Positions 51,577-61,034 of a DNA stretch of 64,000 nucleotides are shown piece by piece. The position numbers and the translations under genes were made by a program. Below the pieces are notes generated by a model. That model saw nothing but the letters and a program-made list of their open reading frames with translations. It was not told the DNA's origin and did no database searches. Numbering within the stretch: position 1 is the first letter of the stretch; every line of letters starts with the position of its first letter. This DNA is from Chitinophaga arvensicola (GTDB lineage: Bacteria > Bacteroidota > Bacteroidia > Chitinophagales > Chitinophagaceae): NCBI RefSeq assembly GCF_900110835.1, contig NZ_FOJG01000002.1, positions 2,696,556 to 2,760,555 of the forward strand. Reading direction: 5' to 3'.

Positions 51577-52974
51577 TTATTCCAGTCCGGCTTTTACTTC
51601 GTCCCACAATGGCACCTGCAATTTGTTGTATTGCGGTGCATATAAATGTACCAGGTCAAAGATCATCACCCCATAGGTTTGTGAGCGGATCATTTTAATG
51701 GCTTTGCGGATATCTGATTTGCTTTTCCAGTCGGTATTACCCGCATCGATGCTCCCCACCAATGGCACACGGCCTTTGGTGATATAACGGCCCCCATTCA
51801 GCGAGCCTTCGAGGCTCCACCAGTTGTAGGTTAAACCCGCAGTGGCCGGATTATCAGCCAGCAGCAGCTGTGAGAAATAGTTACCGGTCATCAGTAGCCC
51901 GAGTTCCTCTGCATAGCCATAGTCCTTTGTTTGCGGGTAAGCCCAGTCCATACGTATCTTAGGATCATTGAACGGATCGTACTGGTTGCTGGCCCAGTTT
52001 ACACCAACAGGGTAATAATCGCCATACCATCCTCCTACATAAGAACCAAACAGTGCATCCGCACGGGTAGCTTTTACAGCGGCATGTGCTTTTTTCACAA
52101 AATTGTAGATCACGCTCATGCGATAGGCCAGCCAGCGTTTGTAGTACTTACCGGTAACAGCGGGAACAGTCTGACCATTTTCTGTTTTCCAGGAAGACAC
52201 CACATCCGTAGGGAAGCTCATGAAATTGGCGTTCTGATCATTGAACGTTGTTTTCAGGTATTGGATAAACTGTGTTTTGCTATAGTCGGAGAAATCCGCA
52301 TCGATATTGGCATAGCGGCCATAGTCGAGGATCACGCCATCAACGGCATACTTCTGTACGATCTCTTTCAGGATATTGATGATACGGTCCTGTACTTCCG
52401 GATAAGCCGGGTTTACAAACCCGGGGCGGCCGGTTTCTGTGATCGGTACGCGTTTGCCCGTAGCGTCGCATACGATCGACTGGTACTTATTCTTAAAAGT
52501 AGGATCTTCATACACAGCACCCACTTTATCATCCTGGTCACCTTCCACGAAAGTCATCACGGAAGCATATACTTTCATCTTACGTTCCTTTGCTGTTTTT
52601 ACCATGTATTCCAGGTAATCCACATTAGCGGGCAGCGATTTACCGTTATGGCTCGCTACCTTGCTGGTGTAAGCGCTCTGAAATACCGTATGACCGGAAG
52701 ATTCCTTTACATCCACCACCAACGCCGTGATACCAACTGATTGCAGGGTATCCAGTGTTTTACGGATGGCTGGCGTATCATTGAACCGGCCATAGGTACC
52801 AAACACGTTTGCGTTCAGGTCTATCCACACAATTGCTTCTTTCTTACCGGTTGGAATGGGAATGGTATCCGTTTGTTCACCCGGATCTACCACCGGTGTA
52901 TCATTATTCTTTTTACAAGCCGCAGCGCCCAGTATCAACAGGAGCAATGCAGGAACGATATATTTTTTTATCAT
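51577..52974 (-). CDS. Lipoprotein with GHL10/alpha-amylase-like TIM barrel, putative glycosidase
   Basis: This 465-residue protein has a lipobox ending G-A-A-A-C, with Cys20 as the lipidation site, then a short linker rich in Thr, Pro and Asp. From about residue 45 a TIM barrel follows. Recognisable pieces are IVWIDLNANVFGTYG, LVVDVKESSGHTVF, a strand K-V-Y-A-S-V-M and the acidic motif V-D-G-V-I-L-D-Y-G-R-Y. This resembles glycosyl-hydrolase-like 10 (PF02638) proteins. The Asp in V-I-L-D-Y is a good candidate catalytic residue. The protein should sit at the outer membrane and cut the glycan before or during uptake. It lies 21 bp downstream of the DUF5018 gene. Confidence 0.75.
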   Translation of the reverse strand: MIKKYIVPALLLLILGAAACKKNNDTPVVDPGEQTDTIPIPTGKKEAIVWIDLNANVFGTYGRFNDTPAIRKTLDTLQSVGITALVVDVKESSGHTVFQSAYTSKVASHNGKSLPANVDYLEYMVKTAKERKMKVYASVMTFVEGDQDDKVGAVYEDPTFKNKYQSIVCDATGKRVPITETGRPGFVNPAYPEVQDRIINILKEIVQKYAVDGVILDYGRYANIDADFSDYSKTQFIQYLKTTFNDQNANFMSFPTDVVSSWKTENGQTVPAVTGKYYKRWLAYRMSVIYNFVKKAHAAVKATRADALFGSYVGGWYGDYYPVGVNWASNQYDPFNDPKIRMDWAYPQTKDYGYAEELGLLMTGNYFSQLLLADNPATAGLTYNWWSLEGSLNGGRYITKGRVPLVGSIDAGNTDWKSKSDIRKAIKMIRSQTYGVMIFDLVHLYAPQYNKLQVPLWDEVKAGLE

Positions 52975-52995
52975 GACAGGCAGCTTAAATGTTGA

Positions 52996-54672
52996 TTAAT
53001 AGGTGGTCAGTTCATATCCTATAATACCCACATTGGTGAGGACCATGTAGATGTAAGCGCTGGAGCGGTCGGGCGAGAAACTCACGCACAGATCGCCGGT
53101 ACCATTGCCGTTGTCAGCCGCACCACTGATGACTTCAGAATTGAAGACATTGAAAGCGCTGTAGCCGGGATTGTTGGGCGACATACTCACTGCAGACGGA
53201 TCTGTTACATCAAACAAGGCGATGTTTCCTGCGTTCAGGCTCCAGGAGGTATACTTCAGGAAGGCGAAATAACTGGCGCCATTGAAATTGAAATACAAAC
53301 TGGGGGCGTGGAAAATATAGCCGGCGGCATCTGTATTGAAAGTGGCCGTTGTGATATTTGTTCCGCCGTTTACCAGGGCGATTTCGCTGCCATAATTCAG
53401 GAAGTAGGTGCCGCTGAGTGAAGTAGAAGTAGGTACAGCATCTGCGAGATAGCCCCAGCTGCCGGAACCCGACTTGTAAGTGGAGATCACCGGTGCAGCA
53501 TTTACGTCTGGCGTATTGGCGGCATTGATCACCTTACCATCTTTGATGCGCCATTTAAACACTTCATTGGTGAGTGATCCGGTGGCGTATACCACGGCAT
53601 CTTTCTGCAGATCTCCGTATATGCGTACCCGTCTGCCCAGTCCGCCCCATGCCACGTTATTGGTCCATTCGAGGATCTTCTCCGGTGCGGGATCCGTAGC
53701 GCTCTTCCAGCGATACAGCTGGAACTTATCACCGCTGGCGGCGAAAGTGGCGCCCAGTAAAGCGCCGGTGCTATCGTTCTGCATCTGGAAAGAATAATAG
53801 CCGGGCGCAGGTAACGGCATATCCCGTACGAAAGTACCATTGGTACGATTGAAAAGACGAAGTTTAGACGGATTGGTATTGCTGACAATCACCAGGTAAT
53901 CGCCACTCACCGCCATACTTGTTTCCGTATAGTCGGTACTGATACCTCCGGCGGCGCCCAGTTTCACAAACAGTTTGCGGGTAATACCTATGCCGTAAGG
54001 CTTCTTCACCGGTGGTTGTACTTTCAGCTGGTAGGTTTTCACGGCGCCATCGATACTCTTCACAGTAAAAGGCACTGCGGCAGAAAGATCTACTGTTGCA
54101 CCAGCTACCAGCGTGGTGGTGGAGTGCGCATTCACGGTAACTGCTACTTTTACTTTGCTGACATCGGTGCCTGGGATAGCGTAGAAGATCACATCGTTAT
54201 CTTTTACAATCCCTTCCACTTCCGTATCTACCCCATCGAGGGAATAGGTCATGGTGGCTTTTTTCACACTGAGGTCGCCTACTTTTTTTGTAACAACCAC
54301 GATGTTTCTTTTAGCACCGGTGCCTCCTTTGATTTCGAGCTTCACCGGTTTGGAAAGATCCATCTGGGTACCGATAGCAGGTGTCATCACGGCATCCAGC
54401 GGGAGATTGGCGCGCAGTATGAGTTTAGTGATATCCGTTTCATTATCCGATTCTACCGGGTAAAAGTAAGGTACTTCTATATAGGCGCTGTCTTTGGTTG
54501 TGTTGTATACCGGCATAAAGCTGGCATCTTTCACACCGGGAATAGCTACCCAGATATCCTGCAGGGAGTTATCTTCTTTCGGGAAGATAGGCTCAGGTTT
54601 CTGGCAGGCATTGAACGCCATGCCTAACCCTATGATCATTACCGGAACTTTATATAAATTTCGTATGTGCAT
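52996..54672 (-). CDS. DUF5018-like surface lipoprotein, probable glycan-binding protein
   Basis: This 558-residue protein has a lipobox ending F-N-A-C, with Cys23 as the lipidation site. Three beta-rich modules of about 75 residues follow, each with an A/V-x-I-x-x-G-T-x-x-D-L-S-x-P/A-V turn. This is the DUF5018 pattern for bacterial Ig-like domains. The C-terminal half (after KKPYGIGITRK) looks like a beta-propeller (LVIVSNTNPSKLRLFNR). Genes in this position, directly after SusD, usually encode surface glycan-binding proteins that hand the polymer to SusCD. No catalytic motif is visible. The gene is 25 bp downstream of SusD. Confidence 0.75.
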   Translation of the reverse strand: MHIRNLYKVPVMIIGLGMAFNACQKPEPIFPKEDNSLQDIWVAIPGVKDASFMPVYNTTKDSAYIEVPYFYPVESDNETDITKLILRANLPLDAVMTPAIGTQMDLSKPVKLEIKGGTGAKRNIVVVTKKVGDLSVKKATMTYSLDGVDTEVEGIVKDNDVIFYAIPGTDVSKVKVAVTVNAHSTTTLVAGATVDLSAAVPFTVKSIDGAVKTYQLKVQPPVKKPYGIGITRKLFVKLGAAGGISTDYTETSMAVSGDYLVIVSNTNPSKLRLFNRTNGTFVRDMPLPAPGYYSFQMQNDSTGALLGATFAASGDKFQLYRWKSATDPAPEKILEWTNNVAWGGLGRRVRIYGDLQKDAVVYATGSLTNEVFKWRIKDGKVINAANTPDVNAAPVISTYKSGSGSWGYLADAVPTSTSLSGTYFLNYGSEIALVNGGTNITTATFNTDAAGYIFHAPSLYFNFNGASYFAFLKYTSWSLNAGNIALFDVTDPSAVSMSPNNPGYSAFNVFNSEVISGAADNGNGTGDLCVSFSPDRSSAYIYMVLTNVGIIGYELTTY

Positions 54673-54697
54673 ATTGTTTATTGTTACGCATGATGAA

Positions 54698-56395
54698 TTA
54701 CCAGCCCTGGATCTGGGTCATGGCCGTATTATTGATAATTTCCGCCTGTGGAATCGGCATATAGTAGAACGAGGTAGGGAAATAACGGTTTTCCTTATCG
54801 CAGTCTACCTCGGTGTAATCAAAGCCAACGCCATTGCCGGTTACCTTGTGTCCGTGGAAGCGCACATTATTTAATACCGTATGTGCTTTACGCCAACGGC
54901 GCAGATCCCAGTAGCGTTGTCCTTCGAAGGCCAGTTCTACTTTGCGTTCGTGTTCAATAGCAGCCATCATGGCATCTGGCGTGGTGGCCGGTGTACCTGG
55001 CAGGTTCACCCGGGCGCGTACTTTATCCAATGATATTTTTGCATCCGGAAGGCGGTTCAGTTTTGTGAGCGCTTCCGCGTGGATGAGTAATATTTCTGCA
55101 TAACGCAATTCCATCCAGGGTTGCACGCTGCCGGCAACCAGAATGTCTTTATTGCTTTCATCAAGCATTTTGCGCAGGTAGTAGCCGGTTACAGTTTTAC
55201 GCGGATCGGTAACCACTTTAAAATCGATGTAACCTTCTTTATCGTCGTCTGGTGTGGTGTTAAGTGTTCTGCCTTTCCATGCGGCGCCGTTATATAAAAC
55301 GGTGGCATAGAAACGTGGTTCACGGCCGGCATACGGATTGGCTTTCATAGCGGTTTCCGACCAGGAGAATTTGCGGCCGTCGGCCATTTCATATTCGTTC
55401 ACCAGTTCAGCGGTTGGAACACCAGTGGCTCCCCCGCCATCCACATCTGCCGGAGGGCAGAAAAAGTAATCGAACTGGTGGGTAACACTGGTACGCTGAT
55501 AGTATACTGCGAAGATGGCTTCCTTGCTGTTGTTATTTGTAAAGAGCTTTCCGTAGTCGGCATCCAGTGCATATACACCGGCATCTGCCAGCGCTATTAC
55601 CGCTGCTGCTGCATCGGCGGCATGCTGATAGTATTCCGTTTTTTTGGAAGATGGCACCCCGGTGAGTGCATCCTTGTTATACAGTTTGTTATCGTATTCC
55701 GCTATAGAAGCAGCGTATAGCCATGTACGTGCGAGCATGCCATAAGCGGCGCCCTGTGAGGCCCTGCCTTTTCCGGCGGCGCCCCAGTCTTTCGGCAGGT
55801 GTTCCGCTGCAAAAGCAAAATCTTTCGCAGCATAATTCCATACTTCATCTTCGCTGGCGCGGGGATTATTTTTCTGCGTGGGCAGCTTGTCCATGATGAT
55901 GGCGCTGCCATTGATACGGGCCAGCCAGAAATACATATAGCCACGGATAAAGCGGGCTTCTGCTTCGTACTGTATTTTCTGTGCATCCGTCACTTTTGCA
56001 TACAACTGTAATCCGTTCAGGAACTCATTCACCTTACGGATATTCGTATAGGCCATGTCCCATACCGAAATGCCCGGGGAGGTAGCATTCACCTGCCCCG
56101 GGTTGTAGGCTAGTTTGTTCACTGTTCCGTTACCGGTGGTATTGGAAGTATACTTCTCTACATCAGTAAATGCATCGGTGGCGTTGCTGTAGCCGATGGG
56201 AAACTGACCGAAAGAAAATGTTTTGAACTGGTCGTACATGCCATACATATACATGTCTACATTACCGGCATTTTTCCAGATAGCGGCATCGGTGTAGCGG
56301 TCGCCCGGAATGCCATCCAGCTTGCAGGAAGATACCCCTGTTGCCAGCAGGCACGCCAGCAATAAGCCTTTTATAGAAGAGTGTTTCGTTGTCAT
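54698..56395 (-). CDS. SusD/RagB-family outer-membrane lipoprotein (ROK-linked operon)
   Basis: This 565-residue lipoprotein has a lipobox ending G-V-S-S-C, with Cys24 as the lipidation site. TPR-like helices (EAEARFIRGYMYFWLARI) and the family C-terminal motif (ERKVELAFEGQRYWDLRRW) are clear. It should bind the glycan on the cell surface as the partner of the SusC encoded 18 bp upstream. In this operon the likely ligand contains an N-acylated amino sugar, inferred from the epimerase gene and not from SusD itself. Confidence 0.94.
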   Translation of the reverse strand: MTTKHSSIKGLLLACLLATGVSSCKLDGIPGDRYTDAAIWKNAGNVDMYMYGMYDQFKTFSFGQFPIGYSNATDAFTDVEKYTSNTTGNGTVNKLAYNPGQVNATSPGISVWDMAYTNIRKVNEFLNGLQLYAKVTDAQKIQYEAEARFIRGYMYFWLARINGSAIIMDKLPTQKNNPRASEDEVWNYAAKDFAFAAEHLPKDWGAAGKGRASQGAAYGMLARTWLYAASIAEYDNKLYNKDALTGVPSSKKTEYYQHAADAAAAVIALADAGVYALDADYGKLFTNNNSKEAIFAVYYQRTSVTHQFDYFFCPPADVDGGGATGVPTAELVNEYEMADGRKFSWSETAMKANPYAGREPRFYATVLYNGAAWKGRTLNTTPDDDKEGYIDFKVVTDPRKTVTGYYLRKMLDESNKDILVAGSVQPWMELRYAEILLIHAEALTKLNRLPDAKISLDKVRARVNLPGTPATTPDAMMAAIEHERKVELAFEGQRYWDLRRWRKAHTVLNNVRFHGHKVTGNGVGFDYTEVDCDKENRYFPTSFYYMPIPQAEIINNTAMTQIQGW

Positions 56396-56413
56396 AAGTA
56401 ATTGCTTTTCCGT

Positions 56414-59400
56414 TTAGAAGGTAAGGTTAGCGCCGAAAGACATCATCTGTTGCTGCGGATAGAAGCCGTTGTTCGCATTGGGCATTTCCGGATCCATATA
56501 TTTCAGATGGTCCAGTGTAAAGAGGTTGAAGCCTGCCAGGTAGAAGCGGCATTTTTCCACGTTCAACGCCCTCAATACAGATGCAGGTAAAGTGACACCC
56601 AACTGTGCAGATTTCAAACGTACATACGCACCGTTTACCACCCATTGCGAATTAGCCCAGCCGTTGTGATTCGGGAAACCTGCCCTGTCGGCTGTTAAGC
56701 GGGGATAACGTGCGTTCGGGTTATCCGGCGTCCAGGCCTGCTCCACGAGGTAATACGGGCTGTTGCCACCACCGTAAAACGGACGGGTAAAGGGTGTGTT
56801 ATCATTTACACCGTAAACACCGGAGGAACCTTCATATTCTCCACCCAGTGAAACATCCACCAGGCCTGCACCCTGAATGAGCGCAGAGAAATCGAAGATA
56901 CCGTAACGCAGCTCCAGGCTCAGGCCATACATGAGTTGCGGGGTATTACTGCGACCCATATACGTAATATCGTCTGTGGTAATTTTACCGTCGCCGTTAA
57001 TATCGCGGTATTTGATAAAGCCCGGTGCAGCGCCACCACTGGGGGAAGTAGCCCAGTTATTCACTTCGTCCCAGTTCTGGAACAATCCTTCTGAAATAAA
57101 GCCTTTCTTTTCACCAATGCTTCTGCCCGGACTTCTCTGCCATGCCGGCAAGCCATCAGGGTCATTCTTCACCAGGATTTTGCTGCGCGACCAGTTGAAG
57201 TTACCGGTAATGCCATAATCCAGTTTGCTGTTTACTTTATGGCGATGTGTGATCTGCAGATCGATCCCTCTTACATCTGCCATGCCTCTGTTCACAATAG
57301 TACTGTAGTAGCCGCCCATAGAGGGTGGATATAAGCCGCCTTGTCCGTCGAGAATATCTTTGGTAAGCTTATAAAAATAATCAGCTGTAACGCTTAATCC
57401 GCCGTTGAACAAGGTGGCATCCACACCAATGTTGGTGGTATATGCTTTTTCCCATTTGAGATTTACATTGGGGATGGCGCCGGAGTACAGGGCAGATACT
57501 GCTTTGTCTCCTATCACGCCCACCGGATCTTTCGACAGGGAGAAAGTTTGCAGGTACTGGTAGTTGCTGTTTCCCCGGTCGTTACCGGTTTTACCGTAAG
57601 AGGCCCGCAGTTTCAGGAAATCAACTTTATCTTTTAAACCGGCGAAGAAATTCTCTTCACTGATCACCCAGCCGGCAGATGCGGCAGGGAAAAAGCCCCA
57701 GCGGTTTTCCACGGGGAAGTAGAGTGAACCGTCGTAGCGGGATACCAGTTCCAGCAGGTAACGGTTTTTGTAGGCGTAGTTGATACGTGTCACCAGGCCG
57801 GCGCGGGCAGTAGTACCGCTGTTGCCGCCGGGTTGTACAAAGTATTTATTATCCTGGTCGCGGAAGTCGATTTCTTTCAGTTCTGTTAAAGCCAGGTTAC
57901 TGCCGCCAGCAGAAAATCCGTTGTTATCGTATTGGGAATATTCGTATAAAGCCAGCGCTTTGAAACTATGTGCGCCGAGATCCTTGCTGTAGTTGATGCT
58001 AGGCTGGAAAGTCTGCCGCACGTTGTTGGCCTGCGATTGCCTTACTGTATTAATATTTATACCGGGAGGCAGGGAAGGATTCCAGTAAAACCCGGAGCCG
58101 CCTTGTTCTCTTACAACGAGGGTATAAGGTTCTGTCCAGCCTTTGAATTCCTGGAAAGATTTATCATAGGCCGTCATCAGTTTCAGGTCTAATCCTTTTA
58201 CATAAGGCACGTGCATGGTAAAAGTCATAGCGCCCTGGAAGGTGCTGGTGATATACCGTTGCCAGCCGGAGTTGTCTATTGCGGCAATCGGGTTTACGAT
58301 ACCGGAGTTGGAGCGTGTAGCGGTAGGTTGACCGTTGTAGGTAGCCGGGATATTGGGCAATGCCCTTACTGCCTGGTAGAAGGGATTCATGTATTCGTAG
58401 TCGTCAGCGGGGATACCGGTACTGTTACGTGTTTCCTGGCGGGCGCCGATATCAAAGGCCACTGAAAAGGTGTTGCTGATGGTAGCGTCTACATTGGTTC
58501 TAACGTTGAAGCGTTTGTAATCGGAGCCTTTCACCACACCTTCCTGGTTAAGGTAACTGGCGTTGGAGAAGTAACGGATCCTGTCGGTGCCGCCTCTTAC
58601 ACTCACGCTGTGATGCTGTGCCATCGTTTTCCGGCCGGTGAGCATACCGGTCCAGTCGGTATCACCGAGATAAGGATCTTTATTGGTACCGTTGCGCAGG
58701 GCCGCGATCTGTGCATCGGAATAGGTATAGGGAATCGGATCGCCACCGGTAGCGGTGAGATAATCGTTGTCCATCTGTTCTCCTTTTTTGAACCAGTACA
58801 TATAATCCGGTCCGTTGAGAAATTTAGGGAAACGGGTAAAGGCGGTGCGGGTGATTTCGCCGTCGTAGGAAACGATGGGTTTACCGCTGTTGCCTCTTTT
58901 CGTGGTAACGAGGATAACGCCGTTGGCGCCCTGTACGCCGTAGGTAGCTGCGGCGGCGGCATCTTTCAGGAGCGTGATACTTTCTACTTCCGAAGGATCG
59001 AGGCTGCCGAAAGAACGTTGTACGCCGTCTACGATCACCATCGGGGAATTGTTGTTGTAGGTGCTTACACCCCGGATCAGCAGGGTAGCGTCGTCGAAAC
59101 CGGGGCGGCCGCTGGTTTGGGTGGCTACGAGGCCGGGCAGGCGGCCTGCGAGTGCGTTGGTGAGGTTCATGGCCGGCACTTTTTTCAGTTCAGCGGCGCC
59201 TATCTGTGCAACGCTACCGGTGAGCGAGGCTTTCTTCTGGGTACCATAGCCCACTACCATTACCTCGTTGAGAGAACTGGTGTTTTCTTTGAGTACGAGG
59301 TGGATGGCTTGTCCCGGTGTAGCCGTTGCTGTTAGTGTGTTAAATCCGGTCATGGATACCAGTAATGTAACCGGAGCGTTGCCGGCGGCAATGCTGAAAC

Positions 59401-59608
59401 TGCCATCAGCGTTGGACACGACGCCTTTCTGCGTGCCTTTCACCAGGATGGTAGCACCGGGGAGTACGTTTCCTTTCTCATCTCTGACGGTACCCTTTAC
59501 TGGTGGCTGTTGTGCGATGGCGATCGTCTGCTGCGCGAGGAAGGCCATCAGCAGCAGGAATGTGCGCCACAACCGCACATTTAGATTTGGTTTACTCATA
59601 ACTTTCAA
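56414..59608 (-). CDS. SusC/RagA TonB-dependent transporter (ROK-linked operon)
   Basis: This 1064-residue protein begins MKVMSKPN; the ATG at residue 4 is an alternative start. A signal peptide ends IAIAQ. A carboxypeptidase-regulatory-like domain follows at about residues 37-110, then the SusC linker EVMVVGYGTQKKASLTGSV, a plug with the signature AAAATYGVQGANGVILVTT, and a long barrel ending in Phe. No STN domain is present, in keeping with control by a cytoplasmic ROK repressor rather than by ECF/FecR signalling. It is 52 bp downstream of the epimerase gene. Confidence 0.95.
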   Translation of the reverse strand: MKVMSKPNLNVRLWRTFLLLMAFLAQQTIAIAQQPPVKGTVRDEKGNVLPGATILVKGTQKGVVSNADGSFSIAAGNAPVTLLVSMTGFNTLTATATPGQAIHLVLKENTSSLNEVMVVGYGTQKKASLTGSVAQIGAAELKKVPAMNLTNALAGRLPGLVATQTSGRPGFDDATLLIRGVSTYNNNSPMVIVDGVQRSFGSLDPSEVESITLLKDAAAAATYGVQGANGVILVTTKRGNSGKPIVSYDGEITRTAFTRFPKFLNGPDYMYWFKKGEQMDNDYLTATGGDPIPYTYSDAQIAALRNGTNKDPYLGDTDWTGMLTGRKTMAQHHSVSVRGGTDRIRYFSNASYLNQEGVVKGSDYKRFNVRTNVDATISNTFSVAFDIGARQETRNSTGIPADDYEYMNPFYQAVRALPNIPATYNGQPTATRSNSGIVNPIAAIDNSGWQRYITSTFQGAMTFTMHVPYVKGLDLKLMTAYDKSFQEFKGWTEPYTLVVREQGGSGFYWNPSLPPGININTVRQSQANNVRQTFQPSINYSKDLGAHSFKALALYEYSQYDNNGFSAGGSNLALTELKEIDFRDQDNKYFVQPGGNSGTTARAGLVTRINYAYKNRYLLELVSRYDGSLYFPVENRWGFFPAASAGWVISEENFFAGLKDKVDFLKLRASYGKTGNDRGNSNYQYLQTFSLSKDPVGVIGDKAVSALYSGAIPNVNLKWEKAYTTNIGVDATLFNGGLSVTADYFYKLTKDILDGQGGLYPPSMGGYYSTIVNRGMADVRGIDLQITHRHKVNSKLDYGITGNFNWSRSKILVKNDPDGLPAWQRSPGRSIGEKKGFISEGLFQNWDEVNNWATSPSGGAAPGFIKYRDINGDGKITTDDITYMGRSNTPQLMYGLSLELRYGIFDFSALIQGAGLVDVSLGGEYEGSSGVYGVNDNTPFTRPFYGGGNSPYYLVEQAWTPDNPNARYPRLTADRAGFPNHNGWANSQWVVNGAYVRLKSAQLGVTLPASVLRALNVEKCRFYLAGFNLFTLDHLKYMDPEMPNANNGFYPQQQMMSFGANLTF

Positions 59609-59660
59609 TTTACAGGAACGATAAAAGCATTGTTAAGCGTTGATAAAATGTATCTAATAG

Positions 59661-60875
59661 TTATTGCCCTTCGAAGGTGGAATATACCTGGTAGAGTGCG
59701 CGGGGCACATGGAAGCAGCCTTTCCATTTACCGCCTTTCAGGGGCAGTAATACTTCGCCCTGGCGGTTGAGATAACCGAACCATTCTCCATGCTGGTTGT
59801 CGCGGAAATGTTGCCAGGTATAGTCGTGTACTTTTTTAAACCAGGCGGCGCAGCGCGGGTCGCCGGTGTAGATAAATCCTTTGGCCAGTGCGATGAGTGC
59901 TTCCACGTGTACCCACCACAGTTTCTGATCCCATTCCAGTTGTTGCGGCGGTTTGCCGAGGATGTCCTTAAAATAGAGGATGCCGCCGTATTGCTTGTCC
60001 CATCCGTATTCCAGGGTATCGAGCATAATATCGCAGGCCTTTCTCAGTAAGGCGGGTGCTTTTAATCTTTTTGCCAGATCCATGATAAACCACATGGCTT
60101 CGATGCCGTGGCCGGGATTGACGAGGCGGCCATCGAAACTGTCGGAGAAGTCGCCGTTGTGATATACATTTTCGACGATCAGTTTTTTATCCGGTTGATA
60201 GAATACCTCCATTACTTCGTGGAGTACCGTGGGGATAAAGGCTTCTACGCGGGCGGCGCCGAGCAGGTGTTCCATTTCGAGCGACAGGTTACACAGTATC
60301 ATGGGTAAGCTGAAGCCTTTCAGGCTGCGGGTACCTGGATAAGCTTTGTTATAGGTGCCTTTCCAGTTGTGCTGCCTGCGGAGAATATTTTCAAAGGTGG
60401 TAAGTGCGATCTCTTTAAACCGGTCGCTGGGAGCGGCTTTATCGAGTGCGGCAAACCCCATGGCGGCGAAGCAGTCGCTGAAAATGTTATAAGCCTGTAC
60501 GAGGGGCTGACCTTGTTCATTCAGGGAAAAGTACCAGTCGCCGTTTTTATCCCGGCCATATTTTTCCATAAAGGCAGCACCGTGAAGGGCCATGTCGAGC
60601 CATTCCTGGCGGGGAGCTACTTTATTGAACATATGGCTGAAACACCATACTTCCCTTCCCTGCAGCCACATGAACTTATCGGTATCGAATACACTGCCAT
60701 CCCTGTTGAGGCAGGTATAATATCCGCCGTTTTTCTCATCTTTGCTGTGTTGCACCCAGAAGGGCAGAATGTTATCCAGTAGCTCCTCTTTATACAGCCC
60801 TGCGTAATAGTTAGTATTGAAATCTTGTTGAACAGGTGTGGACTCCTGCGGTTGATAGGGAACAGATGGCTGCAT
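59661..60875 (-). CDS. N-acylglucosamine 2-epimerase (renin-binding-protein type)
   Basis: This 404-residue cytoplasmic protein has the (alpha/alpha)6 barrel of the AGE family. The C-terminal part reads like animal renin-binding protein: E-W-D-x-K-L-W-W-x-H-x-E-A at 314-326, F-R-D at 357-359, G-E-W-F-G-Y-L at 363-369, and K-G-G-x-x-K-G-C-F-H-V-P-R at 380-392. His256 (in P-G-H-G-I-E) and His389 match the two catalytic histidines. The reaction is interconversion of N-acetylglucosamine and N-acetylmannosamine, which places the operon in amino sugar or sialic acid use. The match is closer to this type than to cellobiose 2-epimerase. It is the first gene of the ten-gene operon, with the ROK regulator divergent 159 bp away. 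Confidence 0.88.
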   Translation of the reverse strand: MQPSVPYQPQESTPVQQDFNTNYYAGLYKEELLDNILPFWVQHSKDEKNGGYYTCLNRDGSVFDTDKFMWLQGREVWCFSHMFNKVAPRQEWLDMALHGAAFMEKYGRDKNGDWYFSLNEQGQPLVQAYNIFSDCFAAMGFAALDKAAPSDRFKEIALTTFENILRRQHNWKGTYNKAYPGTRSLKGFSLPMILCNLSLEMEHLLGAARVEAFIPTVLHEVMEVFYQPDKKLIVENVYHNGDFSDSFDGRLVNPGHGIEAMWFIMDLAKRLKAPALLRKACDIMLDTLEYGWDKQYGGILYFKDILGKPPQQLEWDQKLWWVHVEALIALAKGFIYTGDPRCAAWFKKVHDYTWQHFRDNQHGEWFGYLNRQGEVLLPLKGGKWKGCFHVPRALYQVYSTFEGQ

Positions 60876-60903
60876 CGTTTTTAAATTATTTTATTTACGA
60901 AGC

Positions 60904-60961
60904 CCAATTTATTATTTTTTTAATTATAAACAATCACTTCATAAATAATTTTATTAATAAA
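60904..60961 (-). promoter_or_regulatory. Candidate promoter and operator of the epimerase-SusCD operon
   Basis: On the minus strand ATTG (complement of 60931-60934), a 19-nt spacer and TAAATTGG (complement of 60904-60911) approximate the Bacteroidota TTTG / TAnnTTTG promoter with one mismatch in each box. Just upstream is the 16-mer TAAATAATTTTATTAA (60942-60957), overlapping a perfect palindrome TTTATTAATAAA (60950-60961). The 16-mer recurs at 62295. A ROK binding site is the likely meaning. Confidence 0.6.
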
Positions 60962-60977
60962 GTAGTTTTCTTGACAA

Positions 60978-61011
60978 CTTGATTAACTTTATTAATTATA
61001 TACTACATTTA
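60978..61011 (+). promoter_or_regulatory. Candidate promoter and second operator of the ROK gene
   Basis: TACATTTA (61004-61011) matches TAnnTTTG except the last base, with CTTG (60978-60981) upstream at a long 22-nt spacing. A further half-site TTTATTAA (60988-60995) lies in the spacer, consistent with autoregulation. Support is moderate. Confidence 0.4.
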
Positions 61012-61034
61012 AAGAAAAATATCATACTAACTGC

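Noticed and set aside
59661..60875. Epimerase as cellobiose or mannobiose 2-epimerase
   Set aside because: The C-terminal motifs (KLWWxHxEA, GEWFGYL, KGCFHVPR) are much closer to renin-binding-type N-acylglucosamine 2-epimerase.
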